Shown piece after piece: positions 15,901 through 22,196 of a stretch of 22,196 nucleotides of DNA. The notes below the pieces were generated by a model, which was given only the letters and a program-made list of their open reading frames with translations, was not told the DNA's origin and searched no databases. A program made the translations under genes and the position numbers. The DNA is from HGM12587 sp045128635 (GTDB taxonomy: Bacteria > Bacillota > Clostridia > Lachnospirales > Lachnospiraceae), in contig JBGVRS010000187.1 in the NCBI GenBank assembly GCA_045128635.1, positions 1-22,196 of the forward strand, written 5' to 3'. Position 1 is the first letter of the stretch. The number at the start of each line of letters is the position of its first letter.

Positions 15901-16569
15901 ATGCATTATGGCATACTTATATAGGATGGGATCATTTAAAACTTCTTCAGGTACAAGAATTTTAGGATCTCGTACACCAAATAAACATGGCGTTTTTAGT
16001 TCTTTACTGATGCAAACATCAATGCCATCAATTTGCCCAACAACATCCATTTCATCAACTTTTTTACGAAGCTTATGATTTTGTAAAACGACATATCCTG
16101 CAACCATTAATGAACCAGCAAACCAGATACTTAAAACAATTGTTCTTAAGGATAAATGTTCTTCTTCGTTTGCTGCTTTGGACGGCGCATTTTCAGTAAA
16201 ATCAAATTCCTGGGTTATAACTGTATCATTAGGAATCACTGCATCATATACTTTTACACTTTCTGATTCGGGCTGTGATTCCATCATCGGAACATCTTTC
16301 TTAGACGGTTCTTCATAAATCGGAACAGCATCTGTCTTTGTTTTATCAAATAGTTGTTCCGCAACCGCCATTGGTCTATATATGATTTCTGCAGCCGTTC
16401 CAAAAACCGGAATTTCCCAATATCCAAACGGAATTAATAATCTAAGATATAAAATGATCCATAATGTATAAATTACATTTGAAGAAAGCTTTTTCCTAAA
16501 AATACCTCTAATTAACAGCATTAAAATAATCATAAGGCTGCTGGTTATGATAAAATAAATAATTCTCAT
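12916..16569 (-). CDS. BlaR1/MecR1-like M56 membrane metallopeptidase with very long C-terminal ectodomain
   Basis: The N-terminal 345 residues match the M56 sensor-protease family. Membrane segments lie at about 1-20, 31-50, 141-162 and 328-345. The zinc motif HELEH is at 223-227 (MHELEHYKHKDHLWN), and the second glutamate region EDAELACDE is at 261-269. In known relatives this domain cleaves or triggers loss of the BlaI repressor, encoded here just upstream. The remaining 870 or so residues should lie outside the cell. I see no penicillin-binding triad (no KTG or KSG box), so the signal is probably not a beta-lactam. The ectodomain contains several beta-rich, NTF2-like or DUF-type blocks that I cannot name. 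The total of 1217 residues is about twice that of BlaR1. An AGGAGG site precedes the start, 21 bases after the repressor stop. Confidence 0.85.
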   Translation of the reverse strand: MRIIYFIITSSLMIILMLLIRGIFRKKLSSNVIYTLWIILYLRLLIPFGYWEIPVFGTAAEIIYRPMAVAEQLFDKTKTDAVPIYEEPSKKDVPMMESQPESESVKVYDAVIPNDTVITQEFDFTENAPSKAANEEEHLSLRTIVLSIWFAGSLMVAGYVVLQNHKLRKKVDEMDVVGQIDGIDVCISKELKTPCLFGVRDPKILVPEEVLNDPILYKYAIMHELEHYKHKDHLWNLDRIFICIIYWWNPLIWYASKCVAEDAELACDERVLKNKSIEERKNYGYALLQMIENAQNKPMCLATSFSGNKNTAKQRIEAITRKTKTKKYIFVTVVVILIIFTIVGCVYPSEKSYLKTNDWEHSENKEWTIIETEFPYSVQENMKSYAVYCEIYEYGEVVKTEVLGAAEIEDFTGNIKLRHEFSKLEEDDKFSLEIDGFRIEMNSPLSNYPSEGGYAFSTLQSDKKIEVLKEESLILSAELRTENGTIQTYNCLELSKYTEDELKEQFKDNYVVELYRIVFSELPSDELYKKYSREDVNSDWSKLADKWAKAFIDKDVEIITNLATENACQQLIDSAILTEDKTAFGWSSPWPALTGEHYRVAYCNSKGAEILYYAIDSTPHVYVWKEKLEFSAVENETKVYSWTLERFEEITELDDYRKAYPKNQISYTPMDYFSNGLGEVLNKNALLSSSKNYQALFEAGSAALELLNISKDYSLVHYNTEAKGEETNVHIWFLNEDGSTSGTSVTMWQPYGKEGIWIPREIDLSIDEYNEMYAKVQESKVSQNEDVFLREPVANKVCLAVMPDGISKAGGDYRYIIPEDQVKWTDYYKQARSLAVDGAWKNNERSSGIWVVFNDEWTCITEQGMIFDFDKRAEKEQIEDFYALCMGEAIKYGTGTPVNPENFPEIVSATLNYDGAYTVTDENILKDLRKLVFTSEELRGGAACPFTAALVLELKDNGYETIYLATDSCTTWLSDGVYYEYFGYNDFEELYDVFKTYGAKIDSEELILKTENTFSYGIEIIKQAEERLREGYKEAKLTYVDNAEVGWDFYTDNPWSSDEERDAIAQAALKELYTLTGFNVEECTYTTDGRSRFVFGKSASNIKRCIAFYSRDYGFTLCGDSIPYMGFVNARKFHYSDVQQLDSPYGKKEYSGQGAIPMWFLEHSGVYQGEEIIGFDAFNLDDTVFTHIKLFFDGGYYVVVMDEKIESFHEAMGPYYE

Positions 16570-16590
16570 ATTGTAACCACCTCCTGGCGA

Positions 16591-16962
16591 CTATTCCATG
16601 CGGTCTAACATATTTTTTAATTCTTCAATCTCTTCTTTTGTCAGTTTCTGCTCTTTTACAGCATTACTAACCATTAAAAGAAGGTCTCCTTTATAAACAC
16701 GTTCCATAATAGACTGTGTTTCTTCCAAAATCGTCTCCTCTTTGTTCCATACAGCGACATAATTTTTAACTCTTCCGCTTTCATCTACGGAAATCGCACC
16801 CTTTTCCTGCATCCTTTTTAAAAATGAGGAAATCGCATGCTTAGTCCATCCTTTGGATTCTTTTAATGCATCGCAGATTTCTCTTAACGAAGCAGATGAT
16901 CTTTCCCATAAAACCTGCATAATGTACCATTCATTTTCCGATAAACCTGAATTATATTTCAT
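16591..16962 (-). CDS. BlaI/MecI/CopY-family transcriptional repressor
   Basis: The 123-residue winged-helix protein has the family pattern: LSENEWYIMQVLWERSSASL at the start of the wing-helix domain, GWTKHAISSFLKRMQEKGAI as recognition helix and wing, and a helical dimerisation tail (about 80-123) rich in Lys and Glu. In this family the repressor is inactivated after proteolysis set off by the partner M56 membrane protein, whose gene follows 21 bases downstream. The start has an AGGAGGATC site. The promoter region (16998-17051) contains inverted repeats suited to autorepression. Confidence 0.93.
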   Translation of the reverse strand: MKYNSGLSENEWYIMQVLWERSSASLREICDALKESKGWTKHAISSFLKRMQEKGAISVDESGRVKNYVAVWNKEETILEETQSIMERVYKGDLLLMVSNAVKEQKLTKEEIEELKNMLDRME

Positions 16963-16997
16963 AAAGGATCCTCCTGTTAATAATTTGATTTACATTT

Positions 16998-17026
16998 AGG
17001 ATAACATAAGAGTATAATGACGTCAA
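16998..17026 (-). promoter_or_regulatory. Promoter of the BlaI/M56 operon
   Basis: Minus-strand TTGACG (17026-17021) and TATCCT (17003-16998) with a 17-base spacer, 36 bases ahead of the start codon. An 8-base palindrome TGACGTCA (17018-17025) overlaps the -35 box. Confidence 0.65.
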
Positions 17027-17033
17027 TATATTT

Positions 17034-17051
17034 GTTAATCATTTTATTAAC
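17034..17051. promoter_or_regulatory. Inverted repeat upstream of the BlaI-operon -35 box
   Basis: GTTAAT (17034-17039) and ATTAAC (17046-17051) are perfect 6-base inverted arms around a 6-base centre, just upstream of the -35 box. It is a possible regulator-binding site; the sequence differs from textbook BlaI boxes. Confidence 0.4.
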
Positions 17052-17071
17052 ACAATCGCACATCTTTGCAC

Positions 17072-17113
17072 AAAAAAATAACCGCCTCCAGTCTGGACAA
17101 CTAGGCGATTATT
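17072..17113 (-). terminator. Rho-independent terminator of the TPR-to-flavin-reductase operon
   Basis: On the minus strand AATAATCGCCT and AGGCGGTTATT pair with one mismatch. The loop has an inner TCCAG/CTGGA mini-stem, and a run of seven T residues follows. It lies about 20 bases after the stop of the flavin reductase gene. Confidence 0.85.
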
Positions 17114-17131
17114 TTAATCTTATTATGTTAA

Positions 17132-17692
17132 TTACTGAATTTTTCGACCATCCTTAAACGCATTTCCTACTTTGCCACCAAGCGTCAAGTAATCATGATG
17201 AACCGGATCATAGGTAATTGGCTGAAACTTTGTCAAATCAATTTTTCCATCTTCTCCAAGAATGCTTTCATCTACACAGATATTTACGATTTCACCAGTC
17301 ATAAGTTCTGTTTCTTCATCGTAACTGAGCATTTTACATTCCAAAGTCATTGGCAGTTCTTCAAAGATTGGTGCATCTACAAATTCACTCTTTGTGACAT
17401 GCCAGCCTGTTTTTGATACTTTATCCGGCACATCATTTCCTGATACAATTCCTACGTAATCAGCTGCAATGACATTTTTTGCATCTGCCATGCTGACAGT
17501 AAAGTCTTTTTTTACTAAGATATTTTTCACTGTTTTGTGACTTGCATCTAAGCAAATGGTTACTTTATCTGTATCACTGATCATTCCCCATGCTGCATTC
17601 ATTGCATCAGGAGTACCGGTTTCATCATAAGTTCCAATAATTAATACCGGCATTGGATACAGCCAAGATTTTGCTCCAAAATTTTTACGCAT
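17132..17692 (-). CDS. Flavin reductase family protein (FMN-binding split barrel)
   Basis: The 186-residue protein matches the flavin-reductase-like split-barrel family that binds FMN and uses NAD(P)H or passes electrons to partners. Typical stretches are the N-terminal PMPVLIIGTYDETGTPDAMN, NAAWGMISDTDKVTICLD, the SHKTVKNILVKKDFTVSMAD block (about 50-70), and LECKMLSYDEETELMTGEIV before a C-terminal YLTLGGKVGNAF. The start at 17692 follows GGGGGAAAG, which overlaps the stop of the nitroreductase gene 13 bases upstream. It is the last gene before a strong terminator. The close link to a nitroreductase suggests shared FMN chemistry (inference). Confidence 0.92.
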   Translation of the reverse strand: MRKNFGAKSWLYPMPVLIIGTYDETGTPDAMNAAWGMISDTDKVTICLDASHKTVKNILVKKDFTVSMADAKNVIAADYVGIVSGNDVPDKVSKTGWHVTKSEFVDAPIFEELPMTLECKMLSYDEETELMTGEIVNICVDESILGEDGKIDLTKFQPITYDPVHHDYLTLGGKVGNAFKDGRKIQ

Positions 17693-17705
17693 AGTACTTT
17701 CCCCC

Positions 17706-18218
17706 TTATTCAGACCAGAAAACCATATTTTCTTTTCTTGGCTTCACATCCGGATATTCTCCGTCTGTATAACCTAATACGCAGTGACCAATTCCTTCGA
17801 AATCTCCTTCGATTCCAAGTTCTTTTAGAATTGCTTTTCCTTCTTCAGATTTAAATTCTTCTTTTGCTCTGTGAATCCAGCAGCTTCCAATGCCAAGTTC
17901 ATGGGCTGCAAGCATTAAATTACCCATCACAAGACTTCCATCATAAAGATATGTTGGAGCTGATTTATCAGCTAAAACAATCAACACAACCGGCGCACCG
18001 TAGAATGGATCTGTATTTGCGCCCATAATATCCGCATTCATTTTAGATAATTTGTCGCGCAGTTCTTTGTTTGTAACTGCCACGATCAGTCCTGGCTGAC
18101 GATTCATGCCGGATGCTGCATAAGTACCTGCCTCCACAATTTTTTCGATAATTTCCTTTGGAATCATGTCCGACTTAAATTTACGAACACTTCTTCTTGT
18201 TTTCATTTTGTCTAACAT
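17706..18218 (-). CDS. Nitroreductase family protein
   Basis: This is a second nitroreductase-fold FMN protein (170 residues), distinct from the one at 11876-12385. FMN-site features are RRSVRKF near 8-14 and AASGMNRQPGLIVAV (34-48), with GAPVVLIVLAD, LAAHELGIGSCWIHRAKEEF and GHCVLGY further on. The C-terminal PRKENMVFW is common in clostridial members. The ATG at 18218 follows AAAGGGGAAG, with the upstream SprT-like gene stop 13 bases away. It lies in the middle of a tightly spaced four-gene unit. Confidence 0.93.
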   Translation of the reverse strand: MLDKMKTRRSVRKFKSDMIPKEIIEKIVEAGTYAASGMNRQPGLIVAVTNKELRDKLSKMNADIMGANTDPFYGAPVVLIVLADKSAPTYLYDGSLVMGNLMLAAHELGIGSCWIHRAKEEFKSEEGKAILKELGIEGDFEGIGHCVLGYTDGEYPDVKPRKENMVFWSE

Positions 18219-18231
18219 AATTTCTTCCCCT

Positions 18232-18933
18232 TTATTGTTTCTGATATTTTGTTTTTAAAAGCCATTTCTGATCAATCACCTTCACTTCTTCTACAAAACG
18301 AATGTGTAATCTTACAGAACCAGATAACTGTTCAATGCTTTCAATACATCCTTCGCCAAATTTCGGATGATTTATGATCTCACCCACCTGGTACTGTACA
18401 ACACTGCTTTTTGATTCCTGATATTTACGTTCCCTTCGATAGGTATCACGCAAAGGAATTGTCTTATCATGAATTGGATTCTTTAACGCCTTCTCATAAT
18501 CATGATTGAGAAGTGCTTCTCCTGCCTTATAATATGGTGTTGGCGCAGCTCCGATAAGTGAACAGCAATATTTCCAGGCACTTCCATGAATTCCTGGCTG
18601 CCATTCATACTGTTTTGGAATCTCATAATTATACTGCATATAATGAGCATATTCATGCTTATATAAGTCTAAACGGTCTTCTTTAGAAAGCGGATGTTCT
18701 ACCGAATAACCTATAAAATACAATGAAAAATGAAAACGCTCTTTCTTACCGTTTCCATCCTGTGTATAGGAACCGAGCAAATCTTTGTCAAATCCAAAGG
18801 TAATTGGAATACCGGCACCATTTAAATGAAATTTTTTATCTAATTCTGCGTATAAAGCCTGAATCTGCGCTGTCAGGATTGGAATCTCCTTTTGCAGCGC
18901 AGACATTAATTCAGGGTTATTTAATTGATTCAT
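18232..18933 (-). CDS. SprT-like zinc metalloprotein with C-terminal Tudor/CarD-like segment
   Basis: The central region holds HEYAH at 93-97, with H116 in GIHGSAW as the likely third zinc ligand. This is the HExxH...HG arrangement of SprT/Wss1-like metallopeptidases. Residues about 180-230 (VGEIINHPKFGEGCIESIEQ, then a VRF...VKVIDQKWLL strand set) resemble the small Tudor/CarD-type domain found at the C-terminus of UvrD/PcrA helicases and related proteins, which binds RNA polymerase or nucleic acid. It starts 2 bases after the TPR gene stop, with little ribosome-binding sequence (AAGAG), so translation is likely coupled. Protease activity is expected but unproven, and the target is unknown. 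Confidence 0.85.
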   Translation of the reverse strand: MNQLNNPELMSALQKEIPILTAQIQALYAELDKKFHLNGAGIPITFGFDKDLLGSYTQDGNGKKERFHFSLYFIGYSVEHPLSKEDRLDLYKHEYAHYMQYNYEIPKQYEWQPGIHGSAWKYCCSLIGAAPTPYYKAGEALLNHDYEKALKNPIHDKTIPLRDTYRRERKYQESKSSVVQYQVGEIINHPKFGEGCIESIEQLSGSVRLHIRFVEEVKVIDQKWLLKTKYQKQ

Positions 18934-18935
18934 AG

Positions 18936-21266
18936 TTACTGTTTCTCTTCCGCTTCTTTTAAGGACTCAAATCCATACATTTTTGCGGTATTTCCCATGG
19001 TTTCGATTGCAAGATTTCGACCTGCTTTTAACAATCCGATAATGAAACTTGCATATAAAAGCATTGTTTTTTCAGAATAAGTACAAAGTTCTCCGCGAAG
19101 ATAAGTTTCATAAGATGTATTAAAGCTTGTATCGGAGCTTGTACGAATGGTTCTCATATTTCCTGCAAGCTTTGGGTAAAGCTTTGCAAAATCTTCCATC
19201 CAGCCTACTTGAATTTTAATGATTTCTTCCTGAATTCTGATTCTGTCTTCATTGATTACAGGAAGGTCTTTTTCCAGTCTTGCATATCCAAGTGGATTGG
19301 TACTCTGCATCATGCGGGCATATTTTTCCATGATTAGATTCCAGCCGGAATTTTTCGCAGCAATCAAATCTGCATAGAAGCTTTCCAGCATTTCTTTCGA
19401 CCAGGTCATATACTGGGCTTTTCTCATTATACGAAATGTTTCATAATCATCCTGGCAATCCGCTCTGCCGCCTTCGTTTTCAACTTTATCAAACTGGCTC
19501 CACTCTTCTGCGATAACTTTATCGATCATATCCATATTTTTCCCTTCAAGAATCTGTGGAATATAATATTCTAAAAATGTTTCATTTCCGGAAACAAGGT
19601 CCTGTCGAACCATTTCATCAAGGATTCTCTTTGCCACTTCTTCAAATAACGCAACATTAGCATCTTCCAAATGAACTGACGCAGCACTGTATCGATATCC
19701 TTCCCATACTGATGCCTGACTTGGATTTTCAGCGATTTTCTCCAGGATTGGGAAAATCTGTTTAGCCAGTCGGGAGTTTTCCAGCCCTTTTTTCTTCCAC
19801 TTATAATATGGTGCATAGGTTCTTTCAAGCAGATACACTAAATCCAATGCACTTTCCACGCCTTTTCCTACGCAGATCATTGCTGTCACGGTATCTTTTC
19901 GCGCCATCATACGGGAATAATTACTTTGTGCATACTGGGCAAAATCATGAATGCACTGTGCAAGTTTTCTGCGCCAAACAGTTTCCGGATAATATTTTAA
20001 AATCTGGTTACGAATCTTTGTAAATACACCTAAATCATCTCTGAATACCTGACCATTCGAAGCAGTTGCTAAGAGATGTTCCTTGCAGGCTTCGTAATCT
20101 ACGGACAATGTATTTTCATAATCCCCTGCAATTTCCATAATTCCACTATAAAACTGATTAATAGAAAATACTCCGCGACGATAACCAAGACGTCCTTCGG
20201 AACTTGTCAGTTTATCGTATTCTTTTTGAAGTTTGGCACCAATTTCCTGATAATCTTTCTCTGTCAGCCACATACAGAAGCCTGGCGCATAATCATGATC
20301 TGAAGATATTTCATCATCAAAACCAAAGCAATCGGAGCCTTCCCCTACAAGTCCTACTGCAATACGTTCGACATACTGTGGAAAATGCTTTTCAATCATT
20401 GCTTTCCCTGCAGATTCATAGAATGCTTTGCTTCTATCCATATTTGACTGCCAGCTGTCATTGTTTTTCAGCATTGTTAATGCGAACTCATATTTTTCCT
20501 GTACACGGGCATAGTTATCGTTTTTGCCGGTATGTTTTTCAACTTCAGCCATACCTGCTTTATAATATTCTGCCGCTTTTCTGTAATTTTCTTTATAACT
20601 ATAGGCATCTCCCATGGCAACCAATGCTGCTCCATAGTGAAAATCTTTGCCGTCATCTTTTTCAAAAATAGCCAATGCATTAGAAAGATGTTCCACTGCT
20701 TCCTGATAAGCACTTTCTGTTCCAATAGCAAGCAAAGAAGACGCCAGATTTGTTCTTGTGGTCGCCTGTGGAATGATGGCTTCTTTATATAAATCAACGA
20801 TTTTCAAAGCTTTACGAAGCATTTCGGCCGCTTTATCATATTCTCCTGATTCCTGATACGCCAAAGCCCAGTTGTTGTAAAGGCTTGCGTACATAAAATC
20901 TTCTTTGGAAATGTGGTTTCCATAGATTTCTTCTACTTTTTCAAATAACTGCACCGCTTCTTTATGAAGGTCAAAAGCACGGAATGCATTGGCAATATTT
21001 AAAAGCGAAGTTGCATACGGAATGGTTCCTTCCAGTTTCATTTCAACCAAATGTTCCATCAATGCGCCGCAATTTTTCAATGCTTTTTCTTTCTGTGTCG
21101 TATCACGATAAAAACCGATGGCTTCATTTAATAAAGTTACCAGTTCCTCGTGCTCACTTTTGAATCTTGCTTCACTTAAATGTTTCAGCAAAAATCCCTC
21201 GATTTCTTTCAATGTATATTTACCAAACATGGAATCATATTCTGCCAATACTTTCTGAATATCCAT
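18936..21266 (-). CDS. TPR - DUF4037 - DUF4125 fusion protein
   Basis: This is a 776-residue cytoplasmic protein with three parts. Residues about 40-265 are tetratricopeptide repeats (for example YNNWALAYQESGEYDKAAEM, then ALVAMGDAYSYKENYRKAAE). Residues about 280-530 form a DUF4037 nucleotidyltransferase-like domain with GEGSD at 308-312, FDDEISSDHDYAP around 315-328, and Asp residues placed like NTase metal ligands. Residues about 560-755 are a DUF4125-type domain (EWSQFDKVENEGGRADCQDD and the MRKAQYMTWSKEML block). The function of this architecture is unknown to me. It is the first gene of a four-gene operon with a good promoter (21298-21326). The ATG follows AAAGGTAGG at 8 bases. Confidence 0.87.
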   Translation of the reverse strand: MDIQKVLAEYDSMFGKYTLKEIEGFLLKHLSEARFKSEHEELVTLLNEAIGFYRDTTQKEKALKNCGALMEHLVEMKLEGTIPYATSLLNIANAFRAFDLHKEAVQLFEKVEEIYGNHISKEDFMYASLYNNWALAYQESGEYDKAAEMLRKALKIVDLYKEAIIPQATTRTNLASSLLAIGTESAYQEAVEHLSNALAIFEKDDGKDFHYGAALVAMGDAYSYKENYRKAAEYYKAGMAEVEKHTGKNDNYARVQEKYEFALTMLKNNDSWQSNMDRSKAFYESAGKAMIEKHFPQYVERIAVGLVGEGSDCFGFDDEISSDHDYAPGFCMWLTEKDYQEIGAKLQKEYDKLTSSEGRLGYRRGVFSINQFYSGIMEIAGDYENTLSVDYEACKEHLLATASNGQVFRDDLGVFTKIRNQILKYYPETVWRRKLAQCIHDFAQYAQSNYSRMMARKDTVTAMICVGKGVESALDLVYLLERTYAPYYKWKKKGLENSRLAKQIFPILEKIAENPSQASVWEGYRYSAASVHLEDANVALFEEVAKRILDEMVRQDLVSGNETFLEYYIPQILEGKNMDMIDKVIAEEWSQFDKVENEGGRADCQDDYETFRIMRKAQYMTWSKEMLESFYADLIAAKNSGWNLIMEKYARMMQSTNPLGYARLEKDLPVINEDRIRIQEEIIKIQVGWMEDFAKLYPKLAGNMRTIRTSSDTSFNTSYETYLRGELCTYSEKTMLLYASFIIGLLKAGRNLAIETMGNTAKMYGFESLKEAEEKQ

Positions 21267-21297
21267 AAGGAGAACCTACCTTTCCTATCATATTTAT

Positions 21298-21326
21298 AGG
21301 ATAAAATATCCCGAATTAAATGTCAA
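21298..21326 (-). promoter_or_regulatory. Promoter of the TPR/SprT/nitroreductase/flavin reductase operon
   Basis: Minus-strand TTGACA (21326-21321) and TATCCT (21303-21298) are separated by 17 bases, about 30 bases ahead of the ATG at 21266. It faces away from the plus-strand promoter of the CapA-like gene. Confidence 0.75.
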
Positions 21327-21361
21327 TCAGATGACATAATATGGATAATTTTTTCTATTCG

Positions 21362-21370
21362 TGGTATGAT
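21362..21370 (+). promoter_or_regulatory. Extended -10 box of the CapA-like gene
   Basis: TGGTATGAT is a TGn extended -10 element with -10 box TATGAT at 21365-21370, about 27 bases ahead of the ATG. No clear -35 box is present. Confidence 0.5.
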
Positions 21371-21396
21371 AACAAAAAATAAGAAGGACAATGATT

Positions 21397-22196
21397 ATGA
21401 AGAAGTTTTTCAAAAGTTTTATGACGAGTCTTATGATTGGGATACCTGTTGTAATCGTCGTATGTGTTCTTTTATATATGAATAAAGATATCGAAGATTC
21501 CAATGCATTTCAGGAAGAATCTGTTCATCTCAGTGATTCTACAGGTGACACTGATGTTTTTCCAGATAAAGAAGATAATTCTGATATAAATAATGATGAG
21601 GCTGTATCTGAGACCTCCAAAACAGCTGCTTCTGTCACTCTCTCATTTGCCGGTGATGTTCATTTTTCAGAGCTTGTACTGCAAAACTATGATAAAAATG
21701 GGATTTTGGCAATCGTAGATGACGAAATGTTATCTCATATGCAAAAGTCAGATTTATTTATGCTAAATCATGAATTTGTATTTAGTAACCGTGGCGAAGC
21801 TATGGAGGACAAAGAATACACTCTGAAAAACGATCCAAAATATGTAAATATCTTACAAGAACTGGGAACAGATGTTGTAGGTATTGCCAATAACCATATT
21901 TTGGATTTTGGACAGGAAGCATTTTTAGACACGTTAGATACTCTGGATGGTGCAAACATTCCTTATGCAGGTGGAGGAAGAAATCTTTCAGAAGCATCTG
22001 CTCCTGTCGTACAGACCATCAACGGACAAACATTTGCGATATTTGCTGCCACAAGAGTTTCTCCTTCTGCCAACTGGTATGCAGGGAAAAATCATCCGGG
22101 TATATTGCAAACTTATGATGCAACGACACTTAATAAAGAAATCGAGGATGCCAATGGTAAATATGATCATGTTATTGTATTTGTACACTGGGGTGT
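21397..22196 (+). CDS. CapA-family (poly-gamma-glutamate biosynthesis-like) protein, 3' end off window
   Basis: The open frame continues past the last base, giving 266 codons here. It starts with a short basic end and one hydrophobic segment (about 10-27, MIGIPVVIVVCVLLYM), so it is probably anchored with its body outside the cell. An acidic, Ser/Asp-rich linker follows (about 30-75). The metallophosphatase-like CapA domain then begins with FAGDVHF (84-90), LNHEF (123-127), NRGE, GIANNHILDFG (162-172) and FVHWG (262-266), which are family hallmarks. I choose the ATG at 21397, 9 bases after AGAAGG; an in-frame ATG at 21391 sits too near that site. Known CapA proteins act in polyglutamate export, but many members have other or unknown roles. 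Confidence 0.9.
   Translation, partial: MKKFFKSFMTSLMIGIPVVIVVCVLLYMNKDIEDSNAFQEESVHLSDSTGDTDVFPDKEDNSDINNDEAVSETSKTAASVTLSFAGDVHFSELVLQNYDKNGILAIVDDEMLSHMQKSDLFMLNHEFVFSNRGEAMEDKEYTLKNDPKYVNILQELGTDVVGIANNHILDFGQEAFLDTLDTLDGANIPYAGGGRNLSEASAPVVQTINGQTFAIFAATRVSPSANWYAGKNHPGILQTYDATTLNKEIEDANGKYDHVIVFVHWG

Noticed and set aside
19571..20797. Plus- and minus-strand ORFs inside the TPR-DUF4037 gene
   Set aside because: They are alternative frames of a long gene with clear domain motifs, and none has its own start signals.
21768..22188. Minus-strand ORFs opposite the end of the window
   Set aside because: They are antisense to the CapA-like reading frame, which carries the family motifs FAGDVHF, ANNH and HWG.
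1..22196. CRISPR arrays, tRNA or rRNA genes, phage or plasmid genes
   Set aside because: I saw no regularly spaced repeats other than the IS ends, no cloverleaf or rRNA-like conserved blocks, and no phage, replication or conjugation proteins.

Overview
The window looks like chromosomal DNA from a low-GC gut Firmicute, most likely a Lachnospiraceae-type Clostridia. The evidence is AT-rich intergenic DNA, strong AGGAGG-type ribosome binding sites, several XRE regulators fused to membrane domains, an HTH-Uma2 protein, a BlaI/M56 pair, and a TPR-DUF4037-DUF4125 protein. I have no marker gene that fixes the genus. Nearly every gene is on the minus strand. Only the last, incomplete gene is on the plus strand.

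Region 1 (1-2666) is a complete IS21-family insertion sequence (istA, istB, tandem transposase-binding repeats at both ends). Its right end lies inside a flavodoxin-type gene and leaves only 26 codons of it. The left end of the IS coincides with base 1, so the rest of that gene, if it survives, is off the window.

Region 2 (2684-5533) reads leftward as one probable operon: HTH-Uma2 nuclease-like protein, inositol-monophosphatase-family phosphatase, DUF2284 Cys-rich protein, cyclophilin lipoprotein, then the interrupted flavodoxin gene. A good promoter and a striking 34-bp palindrome lie in front of it. Region 3 (5574-6954) is an NfeD plus SPFH (stomatin-like) membrane pair.

Region 4 (7063-11398) holds four leftward genes: an XRE-membrane protein with a C-terminal lipid/PH-like region, a membrane-anchored PstS-like binding protein, a second XRE-membrane protein, and a SUKH-like/DUF4298 protein. 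Together they look like an uncharacterised sensing cassette. Region 5 (11544-12881) has a 47-residue rubredoxin-like mini-protein with its own terminator, a nitroreductase with a near-consensus promoter overlapped by an inverted repeat, and a thioredoxin.

Region 6 (12916-17051) is a BlaI-type repressor followed by a very large BlaR1/M56-like protein whose long ectodomain shows no beta-lactam-binding motifs. Region 7 (17072-21326) is a four-gene operon with a clear promoter and terminator: TPR-DUF4037-DUF4125 protein, SprT-like metalloprotein with a C-terminal Tudor/CarD-like segment, nitroreductase, flavin reductase. Region 8 (21362-22196) is a divergent CapA-family gene cut by the window edge.

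Flavin and thiol redox proteins recur through the window (flavodoxin remnant, two nitroreductases, flavin reductase, thioredoxin, rubredoxin-like protein), but they sit in separate transcription units and I see no proof that they act together. I found no tRNA, rRNA or CRISPR array. The only non-coding stretch above 300 bases in a gene-level view (11399-11875) holds the mini-protein and its terminator.
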